64,000 bases of DNA from Bacillus vallismortis (GTDB lineage Bacteria; Bacillota; Bacilli; Bacillales; Bacillaceae), in contig NZ_CP160797.1 in assembly GCF_040784915.1 (NCBI RefSeq), positions 759,001 through 823,000 on the forward strand, in the 5' to 3' direction. The notes below the pieces were generated by a model. The model made no database searches. It was not told the DNA's origin and saw nothing but the letters and a program-made list of their open reading frames with translations. Position 1 is the stretch's first letter. Every line of letters starts with the position of its first letter. Positions 55,882-63,895 of this stretch are shown here, in pieces. The translations under genes and the position numbers were made by a program.

Positions 55882-55965
55882 ATGTTGAAAGGTATAGGAA
55901 AGAAAAAGAAAAATTGCGTTCTGGGCGAGCTTTTGAGATACTATGGAATAGATTTCACGAATTGA
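55882..55965 (+). CDS. 27-codon small ORF upstream of yfmL
   Basis: ATG at 55882 stands seven bases after a perfect AAAGGAGG. The 27-residue product is basic at the N-terminus (MLKGIGKKKKNC) and amphipathic after it (VLGELLRYYGIDFTN). Its TGA (55963-55965) overlaps the yfmL ribosome site TGAGGAG, 11 bases before the yfmL ATG, so the two should be translationally coupled. TATTAT at 55843-55848 could be a -10. A small basic peptide in this size range recalls Fbp-type peptides, but no Fur box is seen. Confidence 0.65.
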   Translation: MLKGIGKKKKNCVLGELLRYYGIDFTN

Positions 55966-55976
55966 GGAGAACAAAA

Positions 55977-57107
55977 ATGACGCAAACTTGGCCATTTTTA
56001 CATAATGCACAATCATTTATACAAGAGAATTGGAATGCTTCCGGCTTTCAAAAGCCGACGCCTGTTCAGGAACAGGCGGCTCAGCTGATTATGGACGGAA
56101 AGGATGTCATCGCGGAATCGCCGACAGGCACAGGCAAGACGCTGGCGTACGCGCTTCCGGTCATGGAGCGGATCAAACCAGATCAGAAGCATCCGCAGAC
56201 AGTGATCTTAGCGCCTTCGCGTGAGCTGGTGATGCAGATCTTTCAGGTGATTCAGGATTGGAAAGCGGGCTCGGAGTTGCGCGCGGCTTCCTTAATCGGC
56301 GGGGCGAACGTGAAGAAGCAGGTCGAAAAGCTGAAGAAACATCCGCATATCATTGTCGGCACGCCAGGCAGGGTGTTTGAACTGATTAAAGCGAAGAAAT
56401 TAAAGATGCATGAAGTGAAAACGATCGTGCTTGATGAAACGGATCAACTTATCCTGCCGGAGCATCGCGAAACGATCAAGCAAATCATGAAAACGACATT
56501 AAGAGACCGCCAGCTTCTGTGCTTCTCTGCCACGCTCAAACAGGAAACAGAGGACGTGATCCGCGAATTGGCGCATGAGCCTGAGGTGTTGAAGGTGCAG
56601 CGAAGCAAGGCGGAAGCTGGGAAAGTGAAACATCAATATCTGATTTGCGACCAGCGTGATAAAGTGAAGCTGCTGCAAAAGCTGTCAAGGCTTCAAGGCA
56701 TGCAGGCACTCGTGTTTGTGAGAGATATCGGCAACCTGAGTGTGTATGCGGAAAAGCTGGAGTATCACCATGTCGATCTCGGCGTGCTGCACAGTGAAGC
56801 GAAAAAAATGGAGCGTGCGAAAATCATTGCCGCATTCGAAGACGGGGAATTCCCGCTCTTATTGGCGACTGACATTGCCGCACGCGGCTTGGACATTGAA
56901 AACCTGCCGTACGTGATTCATGCCGATATTCCTGACGAAGATGGCTACGTTCACAGATCAGGCCGAACAGGCCGAGCTGGGAAAGAAGGGAACGTACTGA
57001 GCCTCGTCACAAAACTGGAAGAGTCAAAGCTGAAGAAAATGGCGAAGAAGCTTGGTGTGGAGCTGAGTGAAGCTGTGTATGCAGGCGGAAAACTGAAAAC
57101 GAAATAA
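55977..57107 (+). CDS. yfmL: DEAD-box RNA helicase YfmL
   Basis: A 376-residue two-domain ATP-dependent RNA helicase. The Q motif is FQKPTPVQEQA, Walker A SPTGTGKT, motif II DETD (Thr in place of Ala, Asp kept), motif III SATLK, and motifs V-VI TDIAARGLDI and HRSGRTGRAGKEG. There is no long C-terminal RNA-binding extension. ATG at 55977 follows GAGGAG; the frame open from 55914 overlaps the small ORF. B. subtilis YfmL is linked to 50S ribosome assembly and cold growth. Confidence 0.92.
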   Translation: MTQTWPFLHNAQSFIQENWNASGFQKPTPVQEQAAQLIMDGKDVIAESPTGTGKTLAYALPVMERIKPDQKHPQTVILAPSRELVMQIFQVIQDWKAGSELRAASLIGGANVKKQVEKLKKHPHIIVGTPGRVFELIKAKKLKMHEVKTIVLDETDQLILPEHRETIKQIMKTTLRDRQLLCFSATLKQETEDVIRELAHEPEVLKVQRSKAEAGKVKHQYLICDQRDKVKLLQKLSRLQGMQALVFVRDIGNLSVYAEKLEYHHVDLGVLHSEAKKMERAKIIAAFEDGEFPLLLATDIAARGLDIENLPYVIHADIPDEDGYVHRSGRTGRAGKEGNVLSLVTKLEESKLKKMAKKLGVELSEAVYAGGKLKTK

Positions 57108-57136
57108 AAAGGAGGGCGAAAAGCCCTTCTTTTTTG
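57104..57136 (+). terminator. Terminator after yfmL
   Basis: AAGGAGGGC and GCCCTTCTT arms (one G-U pair) around GAAAA, then T. Nearly the same hairpin recurs after yfmK. Confidence 0.83.
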
Positions 57137-57176
57137 TTGTAAAATAATAGAAAAGGTTATGCGCGGGGGTGGGGAG

Positions 57177-57623
57177 ATGGCTTCAATAGACAGATTTCAA
57201 ATAGTGAAGGAGCCTGAGCTGAAAATCATTGAACACTGGTTCCGAAATGAGGATACCAGGCGGAGAATGGATGGGATGTTGCCATTAGATGTGTGGTATG
57301 CACGAGTGAATGAAGATGAAAACGATTCTGTCATCATGGCATATGACGGGCAGCTGCCGGCGGGAATGGTCGTTATGGAGTTCGTGGAGGAGCGGGCGTA
57401 TATTGGATTGATCGTCAATCCTTTGTACCGGCTTCAAGGGTATGGAAAACAGATATTGCAAAACCTGCGTAATCATCCTGATTTGACGAGAGTGCGGGAA
57501 TGGGCCGCGTGCATTGAAGAAGACAATCAAATTAGTGTGGCTTGCTTTCAAGCAGCGGGATTTACGTTGGAAGACACTGAACCTGATGAAGATGGCTTTC
57601 TCACTTTGATTCTTCGTATCTGA
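57177..57623 (+). CDS. yfmK: GNAT-family acetyltransferase YfmK
   Basis: A 148-residue N-acetyltransferase. The acetyl-CoA region is YIGLIVNPLYRLQGYGKQIL, with the Q/RxxGxG/A-like LQGYGK, and IEEDNQISVACFQAAGF near the end. ATG at 57177 lies after GGGGGTGGGGAG; an in-frame codon at 57159 is weaker. It is bracketed by two near-identical terminators. Substrate unknown. Confidence 0.87.
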   Translation: MASIDRFQIVKEPELKIIEHWFRNEDTRRRMDGMLPLDVWYARVNEDENDSVIMAYDGQLPAGMVVMEFVEERAYIGLIVNPLYRLQGYGKQILQNLRNHPDLTRVREWAACIEEDNQISVACFQAAGFTLEDTEPDEDGFLTLILRI

Positions 57624-57635
57624 CCTCATACAAAA

Positions 57636-57668
57636 ACAAAAGGAGGGCGAAAAGCCCTCCTTGTTTTC
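57636..57668. terminator. Bidirectional terminator between yfmK and yfmJ
   Basis: AAAGGAGGGC pairs perfectly with GCCCTCCTT around GAAAA, with A and T rich flanks; convergent genes on either side. It shares 20 bases with the yfmL terminator. Confidence 0.85.
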
Positions 57669-57677
57669 ATTATCATA

Positions 57678-58697
57678 TCAGCTCGGATCACTGACTTTGA
57701 TCAGCTGTTTTCCTTTATTTTCGCCTTTAAACAAGCCGAGAAACGCGTCAGGAATGTTTTCGAAGCCTTCTGTGATGGTTTCCTCGTAATGAAGCTTTCC
57801 ATCCTTCAGCCATTCGGCCAGCTGTTTTGCTCCTTCAGGAAAACGGTCGGAGTAGTCGCCTACGATAAACCCTTGCATCAGCGACTTCGTTTTGATCAGC
57901 TTCGATTGGACGCGGGGGCCCATGTCATCCGCATCGCTTTCCGCATTATAGGAAGAAATGGCACCGCACACCGGAATGCGGGCAAATTCATTGAGCAGGT
58001 TCATGACCGCATCTGAAATCGGCCCGCCGACATTGTCAAAGTATACGTCGACACCGTCAGGACAAGCGTTTTCAAGTGCTTTTTGAATATCATCAGCTGT
58101 TTTGTAATTGATGGCTTCGTCAAACTGCAGCTCCTGTTTTAAATAGGCGATTTTTTCATCAGAGCCCGCGATGCCGACAACTCGCGCGCCTTTGATTTTG
58201 GCAATTTGTCCAACCGTTGAACCGACGGCTCCCGCAGCTCCGGAGACAACTACGGTTTCGCCTTCTTTCGGGCGCCCGATGTCCAGCAGCCCAAAATATG
58301 CCGTCAAGCCGGTCATTCCTAAAATGCCGAGATAGGCCGAAGCGGGAGCGAGGCTTGTATCAATTTTTCGCAAGGCAGACTCGCTCACAGCGGAAAATTC
58401 CTGCCAGCTGAGGTTTCCGATGACGATATCGCCTTTTTTCAGATGCTCACCGTCTGACACGACTTCAGCGATCACCCCGCCAGAGAGCGGTTCATTCAAG
58501 CCGAACGGTTCGACATATGACTTCGTATCCTGCATACGGCCGCGCATATAAGGGTCAACGGATACATAAAGCGTTTTGACAAGCACTTCCCCTTGTTTCG
58601 GCTCGGGGACCGGAATGGTTTCAAAGCGAAAGTCTTCATGAACGGGAACACCTTGCGGACGTTTTGCTAATTGAATTTGCTGCTGAGATGCTGTCAT
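57678..58697 (-). CDS. yfmJ: Zinc-free NADP-dependent oxidoreductase YfmJ
   Basis: A 339-residue medium-chain reductase of the leukotriene B4 dehydrogenase / prostaglandin reductase branch (2-alkenal or enone reductase). N-terminal GroES-like fold with VSVDPYMRGRM, and Rossmann motif VSGAAGAVGSTVGQIAK; the zinc-binding cysteines are absent. ATG at 58697 is six bases after GGAGG; the ATG at 58703 directly abuts that site. Likely detoxifies unsaturated carbonyls. In 168 I recall yfmI-yfmH-yfmG between this gene and fecF; none is here. Confidence 0.9.
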   Translation of the reverse strand: MTASQQQIQLAKRPQGVPVHEDFRFETIPVPEPKQGEVLVKTLYVSVDPYMRGRMQDTKSYVEPFGLNEPLSGGVIAEVVSDGEHLKKGDIVIGNLSWQEFSAVSESALRKIDTSLAPASAYLGILGMTGLTAYFGLLDIGRPKEGETVVVSGAAGAVGSTVGQIAKIKGARVVGIAGSDEKIAYLKQELQFDEAINYKTADDIQKALENACPDGVDVYFDNVGGPISDAVMNLLNEFARIPVCGAISSYNAESDADDMGPRVQSKLIKTKSLMQGFIVGDYSDRFPEGAKQLAEWLKDGKLHYEETITEGFENIPDAFLGLFKGENKGKQLIKVSDPS

Positions 58698-58773
58698 TTT
58701 CATCCTCCTATCACTTCATTGACACCACTGTAACATGGAGAGGAGGAGAAATACAAAAGGTAAGCTGGCATAC

Positions 58774-58803
58774 AAAAAAGGAGAGGGGTTTCCTCTCCTT
58801 TTT
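58774..58803 (-). terminator. Terminator after fecF
   Basis: AAAAAGGAGAGG pairs with CCTCTCCTTTTT around GGTTT. It closes the fecCDEF transcript on the minus strand, the fecF stop lying at its edge. Confidence 0.9.
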
Positions 58804-59602
58804 ATGTCGCCCGTAATTTCGGGCACAGCCCCGTCGGCAGGCACATGGGCTTCTGGTCGATCGGGCTTCTCATGATGCAGCATTCCAAGCCGAAGACTTC
58901 ACGGAAAAACGGCTGGGTAAACACATCTTCCGGTGTTCCGGCATTGTATATTTTTCCGTCCAGCACACTGATCAGATAGTCCGCATATTGAGCGGCCTGG
59001 TTTAAATCATGGAGCACCATCACAACGGTGCGGCCGTGATCGCGGTTCAGCTTTTTCAGCAGTTCAAGCACTTCAATCTGGTGTGAAATGTCTAAATACG
59101 TGGTCGGTTCATCAAGCAAAAGTAAATCAGTGCCTTGAGCAAGCGCCATGGAAATCCATGCTCTTTGTCTTTGGCCGCCTGAGAGGGCATCCAGTGTCCG
59201 TTCTTTCAGCTCAATCATTCCCGTTGCTTCCAGCGCCCACTCTACCATATCGTGATCCTCTTGAGTATGCTTGGATAATAGCTTTTTATGAGGATGTCTG
59301 CCAAAATAGCATAATTCCTCCACTGTCAATCCTTCAGGCGCCTGAGGCGATTGAGGAAGAATGGCCAGCTTTTTGGCGACTTCTTTTGACGGCTGGCGGT
59401 GTATATCTTTTCCTTCCAATAGGACCGTACCGCTTTTTGGAGCCATCAGCCTGGCGAGCGATTTGAGGATTGTTGATTTCCCGCAGCCATTGGCACCGAT
59501 GAGCGCAGTGATTTTTCCTTCTTCTATCTTTAAGTCGACTCCGTCAATAATCACCGTGCTGTCATATGAAAGAGTGAGCTGGTCTGCAGCCAGTTTTCCC
59601 AT
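58802..59602 (-). CDS. fecF: Ferric citrate ABC transporter ATPase FecF
   Basis: FepC/BtuD-type ATPase, 266 aa, formerly yfmF. Walker A is GANGCGKST, signature LSGGQRQR, Walker [13 protein letters not shown], switch His in [13 protein letters not shown] at 59602 lies after AGAGGATACC, 12 bases after fecE. It powers import through FecD and FecE. The C-terminus ([18 protein letters not shown]) contains three Cys, an unusual cluster that could matter for iron but is unproven. Confidence 0.92.
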   Translation of the reverse strand: MGKLAADQLTLSYDSTVIIDGVDLKIEEGKITALIGANGCGKSTILKSLARLMAPKSGTVLLEGKDIHRQPSKEVAKKLAILPQSPQAPEGLTVEELCYFGRHPHKKLLSKHTQEDHDMVEWALEATGMIELKERTLDALSGGQRQRAWISMALAQGTDLLLLDEPTTYLDISHQIEVLELLKKLNRDHGRTVVMVLHDLNQAAQYADYLISVLDGKIYNAGTPEDVFTQPFFREVFGLECCIMRSPIDQKPMCLPTGLCPKLRAT

Positions 59603-59614
59603 GGTATCCTCTCC

Positions 59615-60616
59615 CTACTGTTTCCTCGCTTCGAATTTCAATAAATATAAGAAATAAGGCGCGCCGATCACGGCTGTTAATATTCCGGCAGGTATTTCAA
59701 CCGGAGGCATGATGCTGCGCCCTAACGTATCTGCAATTAATAAGATAATAGCACCAATCAATGCCGATGCAGGCAGTAAATATTTGGCTTTTTCTCCAGT
59801 GAGCCGTCTGGCGATATGCGGAGCAAGCAAGCCGATAAAACCGATTGAGCCGACGACGGCTACACAGCTTCCCGCCAGCGCTACCGCGATGAATATCAGA
59901 ATGAACCGCAGCCGGTTTGCGTTTTCGCCGAGACCCTGCGCAAGCTCATCACCGAGTGACATAAGATCCAGTTTCGGTATGAGAATGCAGACGATCGGCA
60001 AAAGAATCAATAGCCATGGCGCAAGCAACTTGACATCTTCCCAATTTCTTCCCCAGAGGCTGCCTGTCAGCCAAATGAGTGCAGCATTCACGTCGCCCGG
60101 AAACTTGACCATCATATATTGCATCCCGGCATGGCAGACCGCGCCTAATGCGATGCCTGATAAAGCCAATGAAGAGGGCTGAATGCCTTTTTTTCGGGCG
60201 ATCATTAACAATAGTACAGCAATAATGGCTGCTCCGGCAAATGCGGAGAACGGAAGCACGTACACCGGCGATTCAGGAAACATTAGAATCACTGCCATCG
60301 CCGCGAGTCCGGACCCCTTTGAAATGCCGACAACGTCAGGGGAAGCGAGCGGATTGCGGATGACGCCCTGCAAAATCGCTCCGGCCGCGGCCAGTCCGGC
60401 ACCGGCCAAAATCGCTAATAGTATCCGTGGAAGGCGGTATTGCTGGATGATGAATTCAAAAGATTGATCCAGGCCCAGCAAATTCGTCACCACCGCATCC
60501 GGGGAAATGTATAATGCACCGAAGCCGATGCTGATGATAGACAGAACGATCAGAAGCACGGCCAATATGAGTATCGCCAGCAAGGGGCGTTTTTGCTTTC
60601 TGGTTGTTTTCTTCAT
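59615..60616 (-). CDS. fecE: Ferric citrate permease FecE
   Basis: BtuC/FecCD-type permease, 333 aa, about nine or ten helices, formerly yfmE. Family signatures are AGAGLAAAGAILQGVIRNPLA and the cytoplasmic loop GSIGFIGLLAPHIAR that contacts the ATPase. The ATG overlaps the fecD stop by four bases. Pairs with FecD as a heterodimeric channel. Confidence 0.92.
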   Translation of the reverse strand: MKKTTRKQKRPLLAILILAVLLIVLSIISIGFGALYISPDAVVTNLLGLDQSFEFIIQQYRLPRILLAILAGAGLAAAGAILQGVIRNPLASPDVVGISKGSGLAAMAVILMFPESPVYVLPFSAFAGAAIIAVLLLMIARKKGIQPSSLALSGIALGAVCHAGMQYMMVKFPGDVNAALIWLTGSLWGRNWEDVKLLAPWLLILLPIVCILIPKLDLMSLGDELAQGLGENANRLRFILIFIAVALAGSCVAVVGSIGFIGLLAPHIARRLTGEKAKYLLPASALIGAIILLIADTLGRSIMPPVEIPAGILTAVIGAPYFLYLLKFEARKQ

Positions 60617-61614
60617 TTCAGATTTCGCCCTTTCCTTGCCAAATATAAGAAGAATGGTGTTCCGATAATCGCGGTGACAATGCCGACCGGTGATTCATAA
60701 GGAAAGGCGATCCATCTGGCCAGAACATCTGCGTACACCAGCAAAATAGCACCGAACAGCGCTGAAAACGGAAGCACATATTGATAATGTTCTCCGATCA
60801 GCTTGCGGACAATATGCGGAACGAGCAGTCCGACAAAGCCGATCGGCCCGGCGACGGCTACGGAAGCGCCGGAAAGAATTAAAATGACAAAACTAATCAG
60901 AATCCGGATGCCGTTCATATTTTGCCCAAGCCCTTTTGCCGTTTCGTCACCGAGACCGAGAACAGAAATAGAACCGGAAAACATGAGGGCCAGCCCGATG
61001 CCGATGACAGAAAACGGAGCGATGGTCATGACGTCCTGCCAATTGCTGCCGTCTATCGCGCCTGTCATCCAGTACAGAACATCCTCTCCCGACTCATTTA
61101 ATATAATGATGGCCTGTGTCATGGAGGAGAGGAACAAATGCACCGCCATTCCTGACAGCGCCAGCTTGACAGGTGTCATTCCGCCGGATGAGGCAATCGT
61201 ATACACAATCGCGCCTCCTGCGGCCGCACCCGCAAAAGCGAATACAACGGAGGAATAGGGCGATGCCGGCAGAATGATGAGAGCGGCAACAACAAAAAGA
61301 GACGCACCCGCATTTACACCGAAAATTTGAGGCGAAGCCAAAGGGTTTCTGGTCATGGCCTGCATCAGCGCCCCTGCTACGGCCAGGCTGGCGCCGACGA
61401 AAACGCCGATTAATGTGCGGGGAAGGCGAAGAGTAGAGATGATGAGCTGTTCCTTTGAACCGTCCCATACAAAAAGGTATTTCAATGAATCTATGATGCT
61501 GATATCTGAGGCTCCTACTGAAAGATTCAGCCCAAGCCCGAATATCAAAATGATTAGTGCGATGAGGAACATCATCAGTCTTGATGATGAACGCCGTTTG
61601 GCTGAATGATACAA
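60613..61614 (-). CDS. fecD: Ferric citrate permease FecD
   Basis: BtuC/FecCD-type permease, 333 aa, formerly yfmD. Signatures are GASLAVAGALMQAMTRNPLASPQ and GPIGFVGLLVPHIVR. I chose TTG at 61614, nine bases from AAGGA; an in-frame GTG at 61623 is only four bases from it (336 aa). A stem-loop separates it from fecC. Confidence 0.9.
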   Translation of the reverse strand: MYHSAKRRSSSRLMMFLIALIILIFGLGLNLSVGASDISIIDSLKYLFVWDGSKEQLIISTLRLPRTLIGVFVGASLAVAGALMQAMTRNPLASPQIFGVNAGASLFVVAALIILPASPYSSVVFAFAGAAAGGAIVYTIASSGGMTPVKLALSGMAVHLFLSSMTQAIIILNESGEDVLYWMTGAIDGSNWQDVMTIAPFSVIGIGLALMFSGSISVLGLGDETAKGLGQNMNGIRILISFVILILSGASVAVAGPIGFVGLLVPHIVRKLIGEHYQYVLPFSALFGAILLVYADVLARWIAFPYESPVGIVTAIIGTPFFLYLARKGRNLK

Positions 61615-61639
61615 CAGTCTCACTTCCTTACTGCGTCTG

Positions 61640-61677
61640 GTTGCAAAAACGAAGAAGCAAGGATATCCCCTCGCTTC
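61640..61677 (-). terminator. Partial terminator between fecC and fecD
   Basis: On the minus strand GAAGCGAGG pairs with CCTTGCTTC (one G-U pair) and TTCGTTTTTG follows. It lies inside the operon, so it probably lowers permease expression relative to the binding protein. Confidence 0.55.
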
Positions 61678-61685
61678 TCATTGTC

Positions 61686-62633
61686 CTACTTATTATACAC
61701 TTTTTTAAGCACGTCTTTGGCGCTTGTTTCACTAGACTTGATGCCTCTGAATCTTGTCCAAGTGTCACGGTCCGCATCATAGACTTGTCCGTTTTTCACC
61801 GCTTTGAGATTTTTCCAGAGCGGATTCGTTTTCCATTCATCTACAATGGTCTTGCCTTCATTGGCTGAAATGAACAAAATATCCGGGTCGATTTTGCTTA
61901 GTTGCTCGAGGCTGACCTCTTGATAGGCGTTATCCGATTTGACAGCGTGTGTAAAACCGAGCATTTTAAAGATTTCTCCGTCATAAGATGATGACGTATG
62001 AAGCTGGAATGAATCTGCTCTTGCAACCCCGAGGACGATGCTGCGGTCTTCATCTTTCGGAAGTTCCGCTTTTAGATTGTTGATGACTTTGTTGTGCTCG
62101 GCAAGCTTTTCTTTTCCTTCATCTTCTTTATTTAAGGCTTTAGCAATGGTTGTAAAGCTGTCGATCGTTTCGTCATATGTCGCTTCCCGGCTCTTTAATT
62201 CTATCGTCGGTGCGATTTGTTTCAGCTGTTTATAAATGTTTTTATGGCGCTCAGCGTCAGCGATGATTAAATCAGGCTCCAAGGAACTGATGACCTCCAG
62301 ATTCGGTTCGCTGCGTGTGCCTACAGATGTATAATCAATTGAGCTGCCGACAAGCTTTTTAATCATATCTTTTTTGTTGTCATCGGCGATGCCCGCCGGC
62401 GTAATGCCGAGATTGTATACAGCATCCAAGAATGAAAGCTCAAGGACAACCACTCGTTTAGGTGTGCCGCTTACTGGTGTTTTTCCTTCTTCGTGCTGGA
62501 TCACTCTGGATTCCTTAGACTTGCTTTCGCTGCTTCCGCTTTTATTCTGGCTGGGTGAACAGCCCGATACAATGAAGCAGGCGATTAATAAAACACTCAT
62601 GATGGCAATCAACTTGTTAGAATAGGTGCGCAT
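61686..62633 (-). CDS. fecC: Ferric citrate binding lipoprotein FecC
   Basis: Class III (FepB/FhuD-type) solute-binding lipoprotein, 315 aa, formerly yfmC. The signal peptide ends in lipobox IVSGC with lipidated Cys25. The mature protein has the two-lobe pattern joined by a long helix (VVVLELSFLDAVYNLGITPAG, LIIADAERHKN). ATG at 62633 follows AAGGAAGAATGAC. A Fur box and promoter precede it. First gene of fecCDEF. Confidence 0.93.
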   Translation of the reverse strand: MRTYSNKLIAIMSVLLIACFIVSGCSPSQNKSGSSESKSKESRVIQHEEGKTPVSGTPKRVVVLELSFLDAVYNLGITPAGIADDNKKDMIKKLVGSSIDYTSVGTRSEPNLEVISSLEPDLIIADAERHKNIYKQLKQIAPTIELKSREATYDETIDSFTTIAKALNKEDEGKEKLAEHNKVINNLKAELPKDEDRSIVLGVARADSFQLHTSSSYDGEIFKMLGFTHAVKSDNAYQEVSLEQLSKIDPDILFISANEGKTIVDEWKTNPLWKNLKAVKNGQVYDADRDTWTRFRGIKSSETSAKDVLKKVYNK

Positions 62634-62662
62634 GTCATTCTTCCTTTTTTTAGATTTAGTAA

Positions 62663-62677
62663 TGAGAATCATTATCA
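62663..62677 (-). promoter_or_regulatory. Fur box of fecCDEF
   Basis: TGAGAATCATTATCA on the plus strand (palindromic) matches the 7-1-7 Fur box at 13 of 14 positions. It lies just after the predicted transcription start, where Fur would block initiation when iron is plentiful. Confidence 0.88.
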
Positions 62678-62686
62678 CATGTAAAC

Positions 62687-62714
62687 ACTATAATAACATG
62701 GCTCATCATGTCAA
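62687..62714 (-). promoter_or_regulatory. fecC promoter
   Basis: Minus-strand TTGACA (62714-62709), 16 bases and TATAGT (62692-62687). Predicted start near 62680, adjoining the Fur box. Confidence 0.7.
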
Positions 62715-62742
62715 TATTTTTTAAATAAAGAAAGATGCGGGC

Positions 62743-63111
62743 TTACTGCTTTTTCATGAAAGCATCATCAGACACAAATAAATGGTATACAGCATTGCCG
62801 TGTCTGCGGGATAAAAACGCATTGGCATTGGCTTTAGAGGTTTCAAGCATGTCAGCGTTGGCATATGGAAGGAGAGCGCCGAGATAGCCGGTCAATTTCT
62901 TTTCTATTTCTTCTGAGAGTGCGAATTCAATGTCGCCAATATTCATGATAATCGAGAAAACAAAGTCGATATCGATTTGAAATTTTTCCTCAGCAAAGAC
63001 CGCCAGCTCGTGAATTCCGGGTGAACAGCCGGTCCGCTGATGGAAAATCTGTTTGACTAAATCACTCACAATCCATGCATTGTATTGCTGTTCTGGTGAA
63101 AAGTATTGCAT
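62743..63111 (-). CDS. yfmB: Conserved protein YfmB of unknown function
   Basis: A 122-residue small soluble protein, mostly helical, with no signal peptide or known domain. ATG at 63111 lies eight bases after GGAGG. Its 3' end is 30 bases from the fec promoter and both run on the minus strand, so read-through into fecC is possible. I know the name by position only. Confidence 0.8.
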   Translation of the reverse strand: MQYFSPEQQYNAWIVSDLVKQIFHQRTGCSPGIHELAVFAEEKFQIDIDFVFSIIMNIGDIEFALSEEIEKKLTGYLGALLPYANADMLETSKANANAFLSRRHGNAVYHLFVSDDAFMKKQ

Positions 63112-63354
63112 TAGACATACCTCCTGCTTGTACGGATAAAGACAGCCATTCATGATCGTTTGCTCCGTGCAGCGGTTTCTCTTTGATTTTGACTTTTCTG
63201 AAAATATACGTCGTTCCTATCACTTTACCATGGGCGCAAAATAAATGGCTACTACCATTCTTCCTGTTTTTCTCCTCAATGTTCTGGAATCTGTTTTATC
63301 AATATGCGAACGGGTATAAAAGAAACATAGAAAACATGAAGGAGGAATGTTGAA
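63112..63354. other. Divergent region between yfmB and yflT
   Basis: About 240 bases with no supported ORF. The right part holds the sigma-B promoter of yflT. No convincing promoter for yfmB was found. Confidence 0.5.
63293..63317 (+). promoter_or_regulatory. Sigma-B promoter of yflT
   Basis: GTTTTA (63293-63298), 13 bases and GGGTAT (63312-63317) match the general stress consensus GTTTAA-N12/14-GGGTAT almost perfectly. Confidence 0.85.
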
Positions 63355-63702
63355 ATGAAACCAGTTGTAAAAGAGTATACAAACGACGAACAGCTTATGA
63401 AGGATGTGGAAGAATTACAGCAAATGGGTGTCGCGAAAGAGGATGTATATGTCTTAGCTCACGACGATGACAGAACGGAACGGCTGGCAGACAACACGAA
63501 TGCCAACACGATCGGAGCCAAAGAAACGGGTCTCAAGCACGCGGTAGGAAACATGTTTAATAAAAAAGGAGACGAGCTCCGCAATCAAATTCATGAAATC
63601 GGCTTTTCTGAAGATGAGGCCGCTCAATTCGAAAAACGTTTAGATGAAGGGAAAGTGCTTCTTTTTGTGACAGATAATGAAAAAGTGAAATCCTGGGCTT
63701 AA
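63355..63702 (+). CDS. yflT: General stress protein YflT
   Basis: A 115-residue heat-inducible general stress protein of the YflT/YhdN-type (DUF1269-like) family. It opens with a ferredoxin-like beta-alpha-beta segment (VVKEYTNDEQLMKDVEELQ, YVLAHDDDRTERL) and is acidic and helical after that. ATG at 63355 follows GAAGGAGGAATGTTGAA. The sigma-B promoter upstream places it in the SigB regulon. Molecular function unknown. Confidence 0.9.
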   Translation: MKPVVKEYTNDEQLMKDVEELQQMGVAKEDVYVLAHDDDRTERLADNTNANTIGAKETGLKHAVGNMFNKKGDELRNQIHEIGFSEDEAAQFEKRLDEGKVLLFVTDNEKVKSWA

Positions 63703-63713
63703 AGCAGGGATAT

Positions 63714-63749
63714 AACCCAAAAGGCAAACTTTGGCCTTTTGGGTTTTTT
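63714..63749 (+). terminator. Terminator after yflT
   Basis: AACCCAAAAGGC pairs perfectly with GCCTTTTGGGTT around an 8-base loop, then T. Confidence 0.92.
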
Positions 63750-63840
63750 GCGGTCTTTGCGGTGTATGGTTTGCAGAATGCCGCAATAAGATAGCGGAAC
63801 ATTTTCGGTTCTGCATGCCCCTCAATTTGCTATTATAATC

Positions 63841-63871
63841 TTTGTGAGAAATTGGAATATAATCTCACAAA
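63841..63871 (+). promoter_or_regulatory. Inverted repeat over the pel promoter
   Basis: TTTGTGAGA (63841-63849) and TCTCACAAA (63863-63871) form a perfect 9-bp inverted repeat with a 13-base spacer containing TATAAT (63858-63863), a likely -10. A second TATAAT is at 63834-63839. It has the shape of an operator. Confidence 0.6.
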
Positions 63872-63895
63872 ATAGAAATTGGGGGTTCATAGAGA

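Noticed and set aside
56456-56467. DETD in YfmL as a broken DEAD box
   Set aside because: The metal-binding and catalytic Asp-Glu and the final Asp are kept and all other helicase motifs are intact, so the variant is probably functional.
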